64,000 bases of DNA from Methylococcales bacterium (GCA_030753675.1 JASMBU010000001.1:148356-212355), one strand, 5' to 3'. Shown: positions 16,999 through 25,680, counted from the first letter of the stretch. Notes: generated by a model not told the origin, from the letters alone. Made by a program: numbers and translations.

Positions 16999-18092
16999 TT
17001 ATGTGTTTTGGGGTAAGGTAAACCAGAATTTACTGCCTTTATTAATAGCGCTCTTAACGCCTATCATACCGTTGTGCAGCGTAACAAAGTCCTTGCAAAC
17101 GATAAGGCCAAGCCCCGTGCTTTTTGTAAAAAGGCCTTCATTTGGGAGTGGTTGGTTTTTAGGGGTAGTGAAAAGCGTTTCAGCCACCGCTGTAGCGATG
17201 TCAACCCCGGTGTCGGTCACGTTAATTAAGGTATGGTTATCAACTATTTCTGCAGTCACTGAGATAGTATCGTTCTGAGGGGTGAATTTTATAGCGTTGT
17301 GGAGTAGGTTTCTGATGATGGTTTGAAACATAAAAAGGTCGGCAGTAACGGTAAGTGTTGGTGTTATGTTGACGGTGAAGGTAATGTTTTTATTGTCAAT
17401 TTCGAGATTAAATGCTTGTTGACTTTCTTTTATATGGGGTTCGATTTCGAACTCGATTTTTTTAGGTTTCAGTGCGCCTTTTTGAGATTGTGCCCAATTT
17501 AAAAGATTTTCTAGCAGGTTATGTATGTTGTTGGAGAATTGTAAATGGCTGAGGATGGTTCAGAAGGCTTATTGTTATTTTCGTTAAGGAGGCTGGCGTC
17601 AAATAGGCCGAGGATAAAGCCAATAGGACTTTTGATGTCATGGGCAATGATTGAAAATAATTTATCCTTTGTTTGATTGGCGGCAAGGAGTTCTTCTTCC
17701 AATTTAAGTCGGTCAGTGATATCCGTTGAGATACCGCACATTCCAATAATGTGACCGTGGTCATTTTTTATCGGCGTCTTGACTGACTAATAAGTTCTTA
17801 ATTCACCGCTAGCAATGATAGTATGGTTTTCTTCAGTTTCAATGTGTTCGCCATAGTCTAAGACGCGACGGTCATTTATTTGTAACTGATTGAATGTTGA
17901 TAAATCAAAGAAAGCCGTATCTGTTAGACCAATTATTTCATTTAAAGGGCTTTCAAAAAGGTCGCAAACCATTTTATTAGCATAGGTATAACGGTTTTGC
18001 TGGTCTTTTGTAAAGACATAGGCGCCAACGTGATCTAATGTTTCCGATAAGCGCTGTATTTGCTCGGTTAGTTTTTGTTCTGATGGTGTCAT
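16999..18092 (-). pseudogene. Degenerate PAS-domain histidine kinase
   Basis: Conceptual repair gives about 364 residues: PAS (VGAYVFTKDQQNRYTYANKM), PAC (HIIGMCGISTDITDR), HisKA with the phospho-acceptor H in FSIIAHDIKSPIG, then the ATPase N-box NLLHNAIKFTP and STGLGLIV. The frame is cut by an in-frame TAG at 17787-17789 (TY*SVKTPIKN) and by a frameshift near 17560, after which SHLQFSNNIHNLLENLLNW continues to TAA at 16999. The G1 box reads DTGVD rather than DxGxG, a further sign of decay. No response regulator is adjacent. A shortened PAS protein could still be made. Confidence 0.9.
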
Positions 18093-18254
18093 GATCGATA
18101 ACTATAGATTAATGAAATTCACAAGAACCAAAGTATAAAGTAAAGAGCCATTGGCGGGCAGGTTATTTTAGATGAAAAATGTCAGTATATATTTACGGCA
18201 ATAGCCTCTTGGGTTAATTTTTGTTTTTTGCAGACAGAGGAGTTTGTTTTAGTA

Positions 18255-18767
18255 ATGGATATTTTTATAAAGTTATTTTTGACCACCCTGAGTATTTGTT
18301 GCTTTAGAAACGGGCCTCAGGCGATGGATCGTTCGCCTGATTATTTGCGGCTTGCAGTCTATATTTATATTGCGGTAAATAGTGTTTTAATGATGTTGTC
18401 GCCAGATTGGATTAAGGGGTTTGTGCAGGTTTTTGTTCAATTAGGGTTGTTGGTAGGTTTTACCTGGGGAGTGTTGTATGTTTTTGGTAATACACAGCGT
18501 TTTAGTCAAACATTAACGGCGTTGTTGAGCGCTGATAGTTTGATTAGCTTTTGTTCGCTTCCGGTGGTGGGATTTTTAACGTCAGAGATGTCGCCGGAAA
18601 AAGGTTTTCTGTTTTTATTAGTGATTATGTTGTGGCACTGGGGGGTTATGGGACATATTTTTCGTCATGCGTTATCGCGGTCATTAGTGTCTGGTTTAGG
18701 GTTGTCTTTTTTGTTTTTTTATGGCTCTTATTATGTAATTTTTCTGCTTCAGCGAACAATTACTTAG
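18255..18767 (+). CDS. Small integral membrane protein of unknown function
   Basis: This 170-residue protein has four or five predicted helices (residues ~30-50, 55-75, 95-115, 120-145, 150-168). Near the start FRNGPQAMDRSPDYLRL is polar and the loop QRFSQTLTALLSADSL resembles Yip1- or YIP-like membrane proteins, but this is weak. The ATG at 18255 follows AGAGGAG by about 12 bases; the frame opens earlier at a TTG (18228). Codon use is as in its neighbours. Function cannot be assigned. Confidence 0.65.
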   Translation: MDIFIKLFLTTLSICCFRNGPQAMDRSPDYLRLAVYIYIAVNSVLMMLSPDWIKGFVQVFVQLGLLVGFTWGVLYVFGNTQRFSQTLTALLSADSLISFCSLPVVGFLTSEMSPEKGFLFLLVIMLWHWGVMGHIFRHALSRSLVSGLGLSFLFFYGSYYVIFLLQRTIT

Positions 18768-18970
18768 GTTTTTTGTGGATTTGGTAGTTAGTTCGTTGCT
18801 ATACCTGACTGACATCGTTATAGTGGACCCTGATAAATTACGTTAAGGTAAAAGCCTTTAGCTAGGGTAGATTTCTTTTAAGTATCGAGCCTCTGGTTGG
18901 GCGGAGATTGAGCGATCTTCAGCGGGTGTAACAAAAAATATTATTTAAGTATAAGGTTGGTGAGAAAACT

Positions 18971-19570
18971 ATGGCAACTGATGATAAAGAAGAAAAAAGC
19001 AGCGAGGGGTCGCAGGATAATAGTGTGGTTCAGGAACAAGAAATAATGCAGGATGACCTCGTGGTAGAACAAAGTACAGAATCCGATCAAAGTGTATCGC
19101 CAGAGAAAGTAAAAGCCTCAGAAATTAATAGCTATAAAGGGCATATAGCCGCTTATGATTCAAAGAATAAGAGCGGTATAATTTCAACAGATAAAAATAA
19201 TAAAAGTTATTACTTTGAGCTGACTGATTGGCATGAAGATAACCAACCGTATGGTGGTTGTCTAGTAGCCTTTGATGCCGAAGAGGTACATAAGAAATAC
19301 GGTAAAGTTATTAAGATGGAACTCATTGGCGAGTATACCGGGCCACAAGGCGAAGCTATTAAGTCGCGGCATTTTGCTGCGTTCTTGTCTGTCTGTCTGG
19401 GTGGGCTAGGGGCAGGGCGTTTCTATTTAGGGTATTGGAAGTTAGGTGTCGCCCAAATAGTCGCAACGGTTGGGACGTTGGGTTTTGCCGTTGTCTGGGG
19501 GGTTTTGGAGGGAATTTTATTGTTAATGCATCGGATTGACAGAGACGCACAAAATAGACCCTTAAAGTAA
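18971..19570 (+). CDS. TM2-domain protein with a cold-shock-like N-terminal segment
   Basis: The 199-residue protein has three parts. Residues 1-50 are acidic and low-complexity. Residues ~54-115 (KGHIAAYDSKNKSGIIS and YYFELTDW) resemble the RNP-type beta barrel of cold-shock domains, seen fused to DUF1294 or TM2 elsewhere. The rest is a TM2 domain: LGGLGAGRFYLGYWKLGVAQ then a second helix FAVVWGVLEGILLL. TM2 proteins are two-helix membrane proteins of unclear role. A terminator follows directly. Confidence 0.8.
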   Translation: MATDDKEEKSSEGSQDNSVVQEQEIMQDDLVVEQSTESDQSVSPEKVKASEINSYKGHIAAYDSKNKSGIISTDKNNKSYYFELTDWHEDNQPYGGCLVAFDAEEVHKKYGKVIKMELIGEYTGPQGEAIKSRHFAAFLSVCLGGLGAGRFYLGYWKLGVAQIVATVGTLGFAVVWGVLEGILLLMHRIDRDAQNRPLK

Positions 19571-19576
19571 CGAAAG

Positions 19577-19614
19577 GCCCGCCTGAGAATGTAGGTTCTT
19601 GGGCGGGCTGTTTT
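19577..19614. terminator. Rho-independent terminator between convergent genes
   Basis: GCCCGCC (19577-19583) pairs with GGCGGGC (19602-19608), with an inner AGAA/TTCT extension, and TGTTTT follows on the plus strand. It ends the TM2 gene and may also stop the convergent CBS gene, whose stop codon is only 10 bases away. Confidence 0.85.
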
Positions 19615-19617
19615 GAG

Positions 19618-20025
19618 TTAGCTATAAATTTTATACAAGCCATCAAGGACCAGGGTATTCGGACTGATCATGCCGATTATCTTATCGTTTTCAATAACGG
19701 GTGCACGAACGAGGTTATAGTTTGCAAATAACCGAGCACATAATCGAATATCCATTTCAGGCCGAACACAGATAACCGGCGTTTCCATAATTTCATAGAC
19801 ATTAACGCGATCTGGTGCCCTGTTTTTAGCCATGACTTGTCGCGCAATATCACTGGATGTTATGAGACCAAATTCATCATGATCATGGCGCCGATTTACA
19901 ATGATTGTTGAGGTTTCCGATGATTTCATTAATAGCAAGGCTGCGCTGACCGTTGCATCACCATCAATGGTGCTAAAAGTTGTTTTCATAATATCTCTAA
20001 CGGTTATCTTTTCTGAATAGCTCAT
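19618..20025 (-). CDS. Stand-alone CBS-pair protein
   Basis: This 135-residue protein consists of two CBS motifs (residues ~8-65 and ~75-132): VRDIMKTTFSTIDGDATVSAALLLM then EFGLITSSDIARQVMA, and VYEIMETPVICVRPEMDIRLCA then IIGMISPNTLVLDGLY. CBS pairs bind adenosine nucleotides or S-adenosylmethionine and act as energy sensors that gate partner proteins. It overlaps the PII-like gene by 4 bases, and both follow two DUF1538 membrane genes, so it is likely a cytosolic regulator of that membrane pair. Confidence 0.88.
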   Translation of the reverse strand: MSYSEKITVRDIMKTTFSTIDGDATVSAALLLMKSSETSTIIVNRRHDHDEFGLITSSDIARQVMAKNRAPDRVNVYEIMETPVICVRPEMDIRLCARLFANYNLVRAPVIENDKIIGMISPNTLVLDGLYKIYS

Positions 20026-20372
20026 ATTTCATCCTCAAGTTCATGGGTTAGTTCATTGACTTGGTGCATAACGCCAATGGCATCATCGACATCAATTTTA
20101 AAAGCGATACCGGTTCCGGGCTTACTGTCAAATTCACCCGCGCTCGCTATTTTTTCAAGAATGTAGCGACTTAAATGCTCTTCAACTAAAAAAAGTAAAA
20201 CATTCCGTTGTGTTTCAAGGGTTAATCCTAAAAATGTTTTGGGCTGGTCGATTCCTTCGCCGCGAGCATTATTAATAACGGTTACGCCTTTAGCGCCGTG
20301 ACGACGTGCTGAATCAAGTACTGATTCTGTTTTATCATCTTCGACAAAAGCAATAATTAATTTGAAGTGCAT
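20022..20372 (-). CDS. PII-like signalling protein
   Basis: This 116-residue protein has the PII ferredoxin-like fold order: MHFKLIIAFVEDDKTESVLDSARRHGAKGVTVI (beta1-alpha1-beta2), a T-loop region ARGEGIDQPKTFLGLTLE, and NVLLFLVEEHLSRYILEKI. Classical GlnB/GlnK features, notably the uridylylated Tyr51 in the T-loop, are not present, so this is a PII-like protein rather than a nitrogen PII. PII-like proteins often bind adenine nucleotides and plug or regulate transporters. Its place between the DUF1538 genes and the CBS gene supports that role. Confidence 0.83.
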   Translation of the reverse strand: MHFKLIIAFVEDDKTESVLDSARRHGAKGVTVINNARGEGIDQPKTFLGLTLETQRNVLLFLVEEHLSRYILEKIASAGEFDSKPGTGIAFKIDVDDAIGVMHQVNELTHELEDEI

Positions 20373-20387
20373 GATTTAACCTCGATA

Positions 20388-21161
20388 TTAATAGGAAGAT
20401 TTACGACGATTCAGCCAGTGGGAAATCTGGGCATAAGCTAAAACAGTCATGATAGGAAATAGACTGGCAAAGGCGATGAGGCCAAAGCCATCGAGTAAGG
20501 GACTTCGCCCGGGGATAGAAGAGGCCAGCCCTAGTCCAAGCGCTGTGATCAAGGGAACCGTGACTGATGACGTGGTAACGCCACCCGAGTCGTAAGCCAG
20601 TCCAATGAGTAATTTAGGGGCGAAGAACGTTTGAATAATGACAATGCAATAACCGGCCATAATGTAGAAGTAGAGTTCGGTGCCGGTAATGATTCGATAA
20701 CTACCGAGTGTGATTCCAAAAGAAACGCCAAGCGCAACCGCTAAGCGTAGACCTAAGGCATGAATAGTACCACCAGAAATAGCCTCGGCCTTTATGGCGA
20801 CAGCCATGAGGGAAGGTTCAGCGAGAGTGGTCGCAAAACCAATGCTGGCGGCAAATAAGTAGACCCAGCCATAAGCATCCCAGGCAATTTCGGAGGGAGA
20901 GTTCTTGGGGACGATAAAGTCAGGGTGAGTAAGTTGTTGAGCCATGAGTTCACCCAGAGGAAAAAGGGCGCGCTCAAGGCCTTCTAAAAAACAAGCAATT
21001 CCGATAAGAACAAAGATAAAGCCGATGATTGTTTTTTTAAAGTGTGGGATCGGCTTTCGGATAATCAACAGTTGAAAAATTAAGATGATCAGCAAAATAG
21101 GGAGAATATCCCGGGCAGTTGCGCATAGGATATCGACAAAATGACTAAGCCATTCAATCAC
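20388..21161 (-). CDS. DUF1538 membrane protein, second copy
   Basis: This 257-residue protein has about six or seven membrane helices and the DUF1538 hallmark AYDSGGVTTSSVTVPLITAL near residue 190, followed by GRSPLLDGFGLIAFASLFPI. An earlier GFATTLAEPSLMAVAIKAEA is also conserved with the partner. It is a paralogue of the upstream gene product and overlaps that gene by 4 bases (ATGA), which suggests coupled translation and a heteromeric membrane complex. Substrate unknown; a transporter or channel is inferred from hydrophobicity and from the regulator genes downstream. Confidence 0.87.
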   Translation of the reverse strand: MIEWLSHFVDILCATARDILPILLIILIFQLLIIRKPIPHFKKTIIGFIFVLIGIACFLEGLERALFPLGELMAQQLTHPDFIVPKNSPSEIAWDAYGWVYLFAASIGFATTLAEPSLMAVAIKAEAISGGTIHALGLRLAVALGVSFGITLGSYRIITGTELYFYIMAGYCIVIIQTFFAPKLLIGLAYDSGGVTTSSVTVPLITALGLGLASSIPGRSPLLDGFGLIAFASLFPIMTVLAYAQISHWLNRRKSSY

Positions 21162-21892
21162 AGGAGCATTCCGTAAAGCATGACAAATATGATCGGCGTG
21201 AGTGAGGCAAAAGCGATTAGTCCAAAACCATCGGTCATAGGATTTCTGCCTTTAATGGCTTTGGCAAGTCCAATGCCCAGTGCGGTTACTAGGGGGACGG
21301 TAATGGTTGACGTCGTAACGCCGCCGGTATCATAAGCAATGCCGATAATATGTTTAGGCGCAAAAGGGGTGATGATGACAATGGCTAAATAGCCATAAAT
21401 AATCAGGTGGTGTAATTTCCAGCCGTGGATGATTCTTAATACCCCGATGAGTATGGCCAGGCCGACAGATATGGCCACTGTAATCCGAAGGCCGAGCGCA
21501 TATAGCAAAACGGTTGTTGTAGAGTTTTCAAGTAGCCCTTCGTTTTGGGCAACTGTAGCGGCCTCATTGGCAATCGCAATTAAGGCAGGTTCCGCAATTG
21601 TCGTGCTAAAGCCTAAACAAAAAGAAAAACAAAGTAGCCAGAAAAGACTGCCTTTTTGAGCAAAGGCTTGTGCCATTGACTCGCCAATAGGAAATAGGCT
21701 TTGTTCTAATCCTTGAATAAATAACGTTAAGCCAAGAACAATAAAAAGAATACCGCTAATCAGGTTAATAAGATCTGGGATGGGTTGCTTTATGATGAAG
21801 AACTGAAAAATAAGGATGACCGACACCATGGGAGCCAAGTCTGCAAAACTGTGAAAAATCTGGGTGATAAAGCGATTTTTTAAAGCGACCAT
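21158..21892 (-). CDS. DUF1538 membrane protein, first copy
   Basis: This 244-residue protein shares the DUF1538 core with its neighbour: GFSTTIAEPALIAIANEAA near residue 95 and AYDTGGVTTSTITVPLVTAL near 190, then GRNPMTDGFGLIAFASL. A glycine- and threonine-rich D-T-G-G-V-T-T segment in the membrane is an attractive ion or solute path. It is the promoter-proximal gene of a four-gene minus-strand unit with the second DUF1538 gene, the PII-like gene and the CBS gene. The unit faces phoB across a 346-base gap. Confidence 0.87.
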   Translation of the reverse strand: MVALKNRFITQIFHSFADLAPMVSVILIFQFFIIKQPIPDLINLISGILFIVLGLTLFIQGLEQSLFPIGESMAQAFAQKGSLFWLLCFSFCLGFSTTIAEPALIAIANEAATVAQNEGLLENSTTTVLLYALGLRITVAISVGLAILIGVLRIIHGWKLHHLIIYGYLAIVIITPFAPKHIIGIAYDTGGVTTSTITVPLVTALGIGLAKAIKGRNPMTDGFGLIAFASLTPIIFVMLYGMLL

Positions 21893-22010
21893 GAGTAGTG
21901 TAATCTAAAAAGTTTTTTACAGAACCATCATGGGTCATCCTATCACATAACAAAACATAGGACTTAGGCTGTTGTTAAAAGTATATTATTTGCAGTTTTT
22001 ACCGGTGGTG

Positions 22011-22028
22011 ATGGGTTACATCACCCAT
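22011..22028. repeat. Inverted repeat upstream of the DUF1538 unit
   Basis: ATGGGT (22011-22016) and ACCCAT (22023-22028) flank TACATC, giving an 18-base dyad about 120 bases before the first DUF1538 gene. It could be an operator; no known family consensus was recognised. Confidence 0.45.
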
Positions 22029-22182
22029 GAGTGTCAATGCTTTGTAATATTGACGTTATATTTTTAACAGGATTACCCGTAGCAAGGTAGAGTCATTTGG
22101 AGTGTTTTTGTGTTGATGATAAATAGTCGTTGACTCAGAATTAATAGATTCGTTTAATAGTAGCGAGTAAGTCAATAGACTT

Positions 22183-22200
22183 ATGTCATCATTGGGTCAT
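22183..22200 (+). promoter_or_regulatory. Pho box upstream of phoB
   Basis: ATGTCAT-CATT-GGGTCAT is a pair of 7-base direct repeats with 4-base spacing, the geometry of the PhoB-binding Pho box (CTGTCAT-N4-CTGTCAT). Both units keep GTCAT. It lies 38 bases upstream of the phoB ATG, so autoregulation of phoBR by PhoB is likely. Confidence 0.8.
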
Positions 22201-22238
22201 GATTTACAATGGCCTTTTATTTTAAAGAAGGGAAGTTT

Positions 22239-22925
22239 ATGAATTCTGCCAAAATATTGGTGGTTGAAGATGAAGAACCAATCAGGCAGATGTTGCTTAT
22301 CGTTCTGAACAACGCTGACTTTGATGTTCAATGTGCTAAAGATGTTCGTGAGGCGCGAGATTTGATAGCCGAGTCAATGCCAGATTTGATTTTATTGGAT
22401 TGGATGTTACCAGATATGAGCGGTATAGATTGGTGTCGCCAGTTAAAGAATGACCCATCGTTAAATGAATTGCCGGTTATTTTATTAACAGCGAGAGGAG
22501 CTGAAGAAGATAAAGTTAGAGGACTTGAGGTTGGCGCGGATGATTACATGACCAAGCCTTTCTCGCCCCGAGAAATGGTGGCTAGAATTAAAGCTGTGCT
22601 TAGGCGAGCTGGGAAGTCATTCACGAAGACTAAAGTTGTGGTTGGTCATTTAATATTAGATATGGAGCGTTATCAATTGTCGTATCAAGGGCGAGATGTT
22701 CCTCTAAGCCCAACCGAGTTTAAATTAATGAGGTTTTTTATGACACATCCCGGGAAAGTATATAATCGAGAACAACTGCTTGATAATGTCTGGGGGCGTA
22801 CAGCTTATATAGAGGAGCGTACGGTTGACGTGCATATTCGACGACTTCGAAAGGTTTTATCCGAACATGGTTGTGGCGATTTGGTTAAAACGGTTAGAGG
22901 GTTTGGTTATCGTTTTTCATTATAG
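22239..22925 (+). CDS. phoB: Phosphate regulon response regulator
   Basis: This 228-residue OmpR-class regulator has a receiver domain with acidic pocket EDEE (residues 10-13), phospho-acceptor D54 in LLDWMLPD, and the KPF lysine in MTKPFSPREM. A winged-helix DNA-binding domain with SPTEFKLMRFFM and RTVDVHIRRLRKVL follows. It activates genes for phosphate uptake when phosphorylated. ATG 22239 is preferred because of the AAGGGAAG site. The Pho box at 22183-22200 and phoR 9 bases downstream fix the identity. Confidence 0.95.
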   Translation: MNSAKILVVEDEEPIRQMLLIVLNNADFDVQCAKDVREARDLIAESMPDLILLDWMLPDMSGIDWCRQLKNDPSLNELPVILLTARGAEEDKVRGLEVGADDYMTKPFSPREMVARIKAVLRRAGKSFTKTKVVVGHLILDMERYQLSYQGRDVPLSPTEFKLMRFFMTHPGKVYNREQLLDNVWGRTAYIEERTVDVHIRRLRKVLSEHGCGDLVKTVRGFGYRFSL

Positions 22926-22934
22926 AGTGCAGTT

Positions 22935-24227
22935 ATGAATTTTTGGGTATCAGCCCTTATTGAACTGCTTTGTTATCTATTGATTGCCACCTTGGTCAGT
23001 GTCGTCTGGGGTCATTTCTTTATCTGGGCTTTTGTTGCATTATTAATACTTTTGGGGCATCAGTATTGGCAATTATCACTACTGATAAAAAGGTTAGATG
23101 CACATAAACTTAAAGACAAGTCGAATGCTAAAGGCGTTTGGCATTGGGTCTATTTTTATTTGGACCGAGTTCATCGGCGGCATCGTCAGACCAAAAAACG
23201 GTTAGGTAAGTTACTCAATCAATTTTATAAATCAACGGCCACCTTACCGGATGCAGCGATTGTTCTTAATGTAGATGATGAAATTGAATGGTTTAATGAT
23301 TCGGCTAGAGAGCTTGTTGGGTTAAGGAAGAAAAATTTAGGTACGCATATTGCCCGTGTTATTGACCACCCATTGTTGACAGCCTATTTGAGTAGTGAAG
23401 ACTTAGGTGAAACGGCAGTCATTACTTCGCCAGTTAATAAAGGTGTTTTTTTAGAGTTTAGGTTCTTAGTTTACAATAATGAACTGCGATTATTGTTGGC
23501 TCAAGATGTTACTAAATTAAAAAATTCTGAGGATATGCGGCGAGATTTTGTAGCTAATGTATCACATGAATTACGGACACCTTTAACGGTTATTAAAGGT
23601 TATCTTGAGACTCTCCAAGATATGGATGAGGAAGTGTCGGAATTTTTAACAGACAGTTATTCTCGGATGATCCAACAGACTGCTCGAATGGAAGGATTGA
23701 TCGAAGATTTGTTGTTATTAGCACGTTTGGAATGCATCACGGAGGATAAGGGTGACTTAGAGACATTAGAATTAGTAGATGTTTCAGCCGTACTCAAGCA
23801 GTTATGTTTTTCAGGTGATGCCTTTGACCCGCTCAATGCTCGGATAAATCTATCGATTGAGTCGGCATTGAAAATCCGGGGTAAGGAGAAAGATTTGGAG
23901 AGTGTTTTTACCAATTTGATTGTTAATGCAATGAAGTACTCTGATGAAGATTCTAAAATAGATGTGCGTTGGCAATCAGTTCCAAGGGGGGTTAAGTTTG
24001 AAGTGCAAGACTACGGTGACGGAATTGCTAAAGAGCATATCCATCGGTTAACAGAACGCTTTTATCGGGTTGATGTTGGGCGTAGTCGTGAAAAGGGCGG
24101 TACAGGTTTAGGGTTGGCTATTGCAAAGCATGTATTGGCGAATCATGATTCTAAATTGCTCATTAGTAGTCAAGAAGGTGTTGGCAGTTCTTTTAGTTGT
24201 ATTTTTCCCCATACCCGTTGTTGCTAA
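22935..24227 (+). CDS. phoR: Phosphate regulon sensor histidine kinase
   Basis: This 430-residue kinase has two N-terminal membrane helices (residues ~5-50), the charged region, a PAS domain (~100-190), HisKA with H211 in VSHELRTPL, and an ATPase domain with NLIVNAMKYS, VQDYGDGI and GGTGLGLAIAKH. PhoR has no large periplasmic domain and senses phosphate through the PstSCAB-PhoU complex; that layout is seen here. It phosphorylates PhoB under phosphate limitation. No pst genes are in the window. Confidence 0.95.
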   Translation: MNFWVSALIELLCYLLIATLVSVVWGHFFIWAFVALLILLGHQYWQLSLLIKRLDAHKLKDKSNAKGVWHWVYFYLDRVHRRHRQTKKRLGKLLNQFYKSTATLPDAAIVLNVDDEIEWFNDSARELVGLRKKNLGTHIARVIDHPLLTAYLSSEDLGETAVITSPVNKGVFLEFRFLVYNNELRLLLAQDVTKLKNSEDMRRDFVANVSHELRTPLTVIKGYLETLQDMDEEVSEFLTDSYSRMIQQTARMEGLIEDLLLLARLECITEDKGDLETLELVDVSAVLKQLCFSGDAFDPLNARINLSIESALKIRGKEKDLESVFTNLIVNAMKYSDEDSKIDVRWQSVPRGVKFEVQDYGDGIAKEHIHRLTERFYRVDVGRSREKGGTGLGLAIAKHVLANHDSKLLISSQEGVGSSFSCIFPHTRCC

Positions 24228-24330
24228 CGATAGGTGCTTTCTGTTTATCAGAGGAGTTCCGGTCAAATCAAGGTGTAACTATGACATAATTAAATTTATT
24301 TAATGCTTTTGTAGGCTCAAGAGAGGACTT

Positions 24331-25053
24331 ATGCCAGTCGATATATTATTAACCGTTATCGCAACCTCAGTTATTCAATCCATATTTGGTGTGGGCGTTT
24401 TGTTATTTGGTACGCCATTGTTATTGTTGTTGGGGTATGAATTTTTAGATGCGTTGGTGATCCTGTTACCAATATCTATTGCGATTAACTCCTTTCAAAT
24501 TCTCAAACACTATAGCTATATAGATCTTAGTTTTTATAAAAATGTTTTAATCTATACCATTCCTTTTGTGGTCTTGTTTTTGTTTATAGTCACCGCGGCT
24601 AAAATCAACATTGCATTGATCATCGGCTTGTTTTTAATTTTTGTTGCCTTGAAAAGTTATTCTCCCAAAGTTGAGAAAATGATGATGTCGATGGTGAAGT
24701 ATGAGAAAACATATTTGGCCACGATGGGCGTTATTCATGGGTTAACGAATCTTGGTGGGTCGTTACTAACTGCGATTGTTCATGGTAAGCAATACCAAAA
24801 GGATATGACGCGGGTTACGGTGGCCGTCTGTTATGCGACTTTTGCCATTTTTCAAATTATTACGTTATTCTTTCTTCTTGATAATTATGAGTTGTCATAC
24901 AGTAATAATATGGCTTTTTTGCATGTTGGCGTCATTATGTTTTTATTAACGGAAGAAGTTGTTTATCAAAATATTGATAATGAAAAATACAGTAAGATTT
25001 TTGCGGCCTTTTTGTTTTTATCGGGGGTCGTATTGGTTTTTAAAGCTTTTTAA
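24331..25053 (+). CDS. TSUP-family membrane transporter (TauE/SafE-like)
   Basis: This 240-residue protein has seven or eight membrane helices. The repeat-type motifs SIFGVGVLLFGTPLLLLLG near the N-terminus and GVIHGLTNLGGSLLTAIVHG at about residue 130 are those of the TSUP (sulfite exporter TauE/SafE) family, which carry sulfur-containing or organic anions. Substrate cannot be deduced. AGAGAGGAC precedes the ATG. The next gene starts 12 bases after its stop, suggesting co-transcription; there is no terminator after phoR that I can see. Confidence 0.82.
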   Translation: MPVDILLTVIATSVIQSIFGVGVLLFGTPLLLLLGYEFLDALVILLPISIAINSFQILKHYSYIDLSFYKNVLIYTIPFVVLFLFIVTAAKINIALIIGLFLIFVALKSYSPKVEKMMMSMVKYEKTYLATMGVIHGLTNLGGSLLTAIVHGKQYQKDMTRVTVAVCYATFAIFQIITLFFLLDNYELSYSNNMAFLHVGVIMFLLTEEVVYQNIDNEKYSKIFAAFLFLSGVVLVFKAF

Positions 25054-25065
25054 TAGGATCGGTGG

Positions 25066-25614
25066 GTGACTTTGTTGCAAAAGTTAAGGTTCGTTTCTGT
25101 TGGTTTTTTGTTCTGGGTGCTAACAACGAATGCCCATGCTTTTAGTTACACTGTCACAGTCGCTGAGCAAGAGCTGCAAGAGTATTTGTCTCTCATTAAA
25201 CCTCTGGAGAAGCGTAGTCGTTTATATCGTATTACGTTAAGTGATCCGCGAGTAAACCTTGTTAAGGGCGATGAGCGTATTCACTTCTCGGTTCAAATGG
25301 CTTTGAGTTTGTTGGGGGCCGTTCATAGTCAGGGCAGTGTTGAAGTGTCTGGTGAAGTGGAATATAACCCTGAGACGAGTCAATTCTTTTTGATTCGGCC
25401 TCAGGTTGAGGCTATTGAGATGGCGGGTATTCCTGAGCGTACCAGTCAGAAGATTAAATCTGTTCTACAGCAGGTTATTAGTACAGCATTTAGTAAAGTG
25501 AAGGTTTATCAACTACAAGATAGTGATGTTAAGCAAAGAATGCTTAAGGCTGTTTTAGAGTCTGTTGTGGTGGGTCAGGACGAGCAATTACGGTTAACGC
25601 TGAAAGTCTTTTAG
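25066..25614 (+). CDS. DUF1439 family exported protein
   Basis: This 182-residue protein has a signal peptide (residues ~1-25, ending AHAF) but no lipobox cysteine. The mature part matches DUF1439 (YceB-like): FSYTVTVAEQELQEYLSLI, RITLSDPRVNL and a central GSVEVSGEVEYNPETSQFFL. The fold in E. coli YceB is a lipid-binding-like beta structure and its function is unknown. Start is GTG at 25066 in the frame shown, 12 bases after the transporter gene. Confidence 0.78.
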   Translation: MTLLQKLRFVSVGFLFWVLTTNAHAFSYTVTVAEQELQEYLSLIKPLEKRSRLYRITLSDPRVNLVKGDERIHFSVQMALSLLGAVHSQGSVEVSGEVEYNPETSQFFLIRPQVEAIEMAGIPERTSQKIKSVLQQVISTAFSKVKVYQLQDSDVKQRMLKAVLESVVVGQDEQLRLTLKVF

Positions 25615-25645
25615 GGCGAGAAGCCCAGTATTATAAAAGAAGCGT

Positions 25646-25680
25646 TCTACTGCAATGGTCGGGCGACTCAAAGCAGTAGA
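25646..25680. repeat. Hairpin between the DUF1439 gene and oadB
   Basis: TCTACTGC (25646-25653) and GCAGTAGA (25673-25680) form an 8-base perfect stem with a 19-base loop in the gap between convergent genes. There is no T run on either side, so it may be a weak terminator or RNA-stabilising hairpin. Confidence 0.5.

Larger units (their letters stand above)
21893..22238. other. Divergent intergenic region between the DUF1538 unit and phoB
   Basis: This 346-base A+T-rich gap contains no credible gene. It holds the inverted repeat at 22011-22028 and a Pho box at 22183-22200, and must carry the promoter of the DUF1538 unit and that of phoB. The phoB frame can be read 10 codons upstream of its chosen start at 22239, but the AAGGGAAG ribosome site supports 22239. 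Confidence 0.7.
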
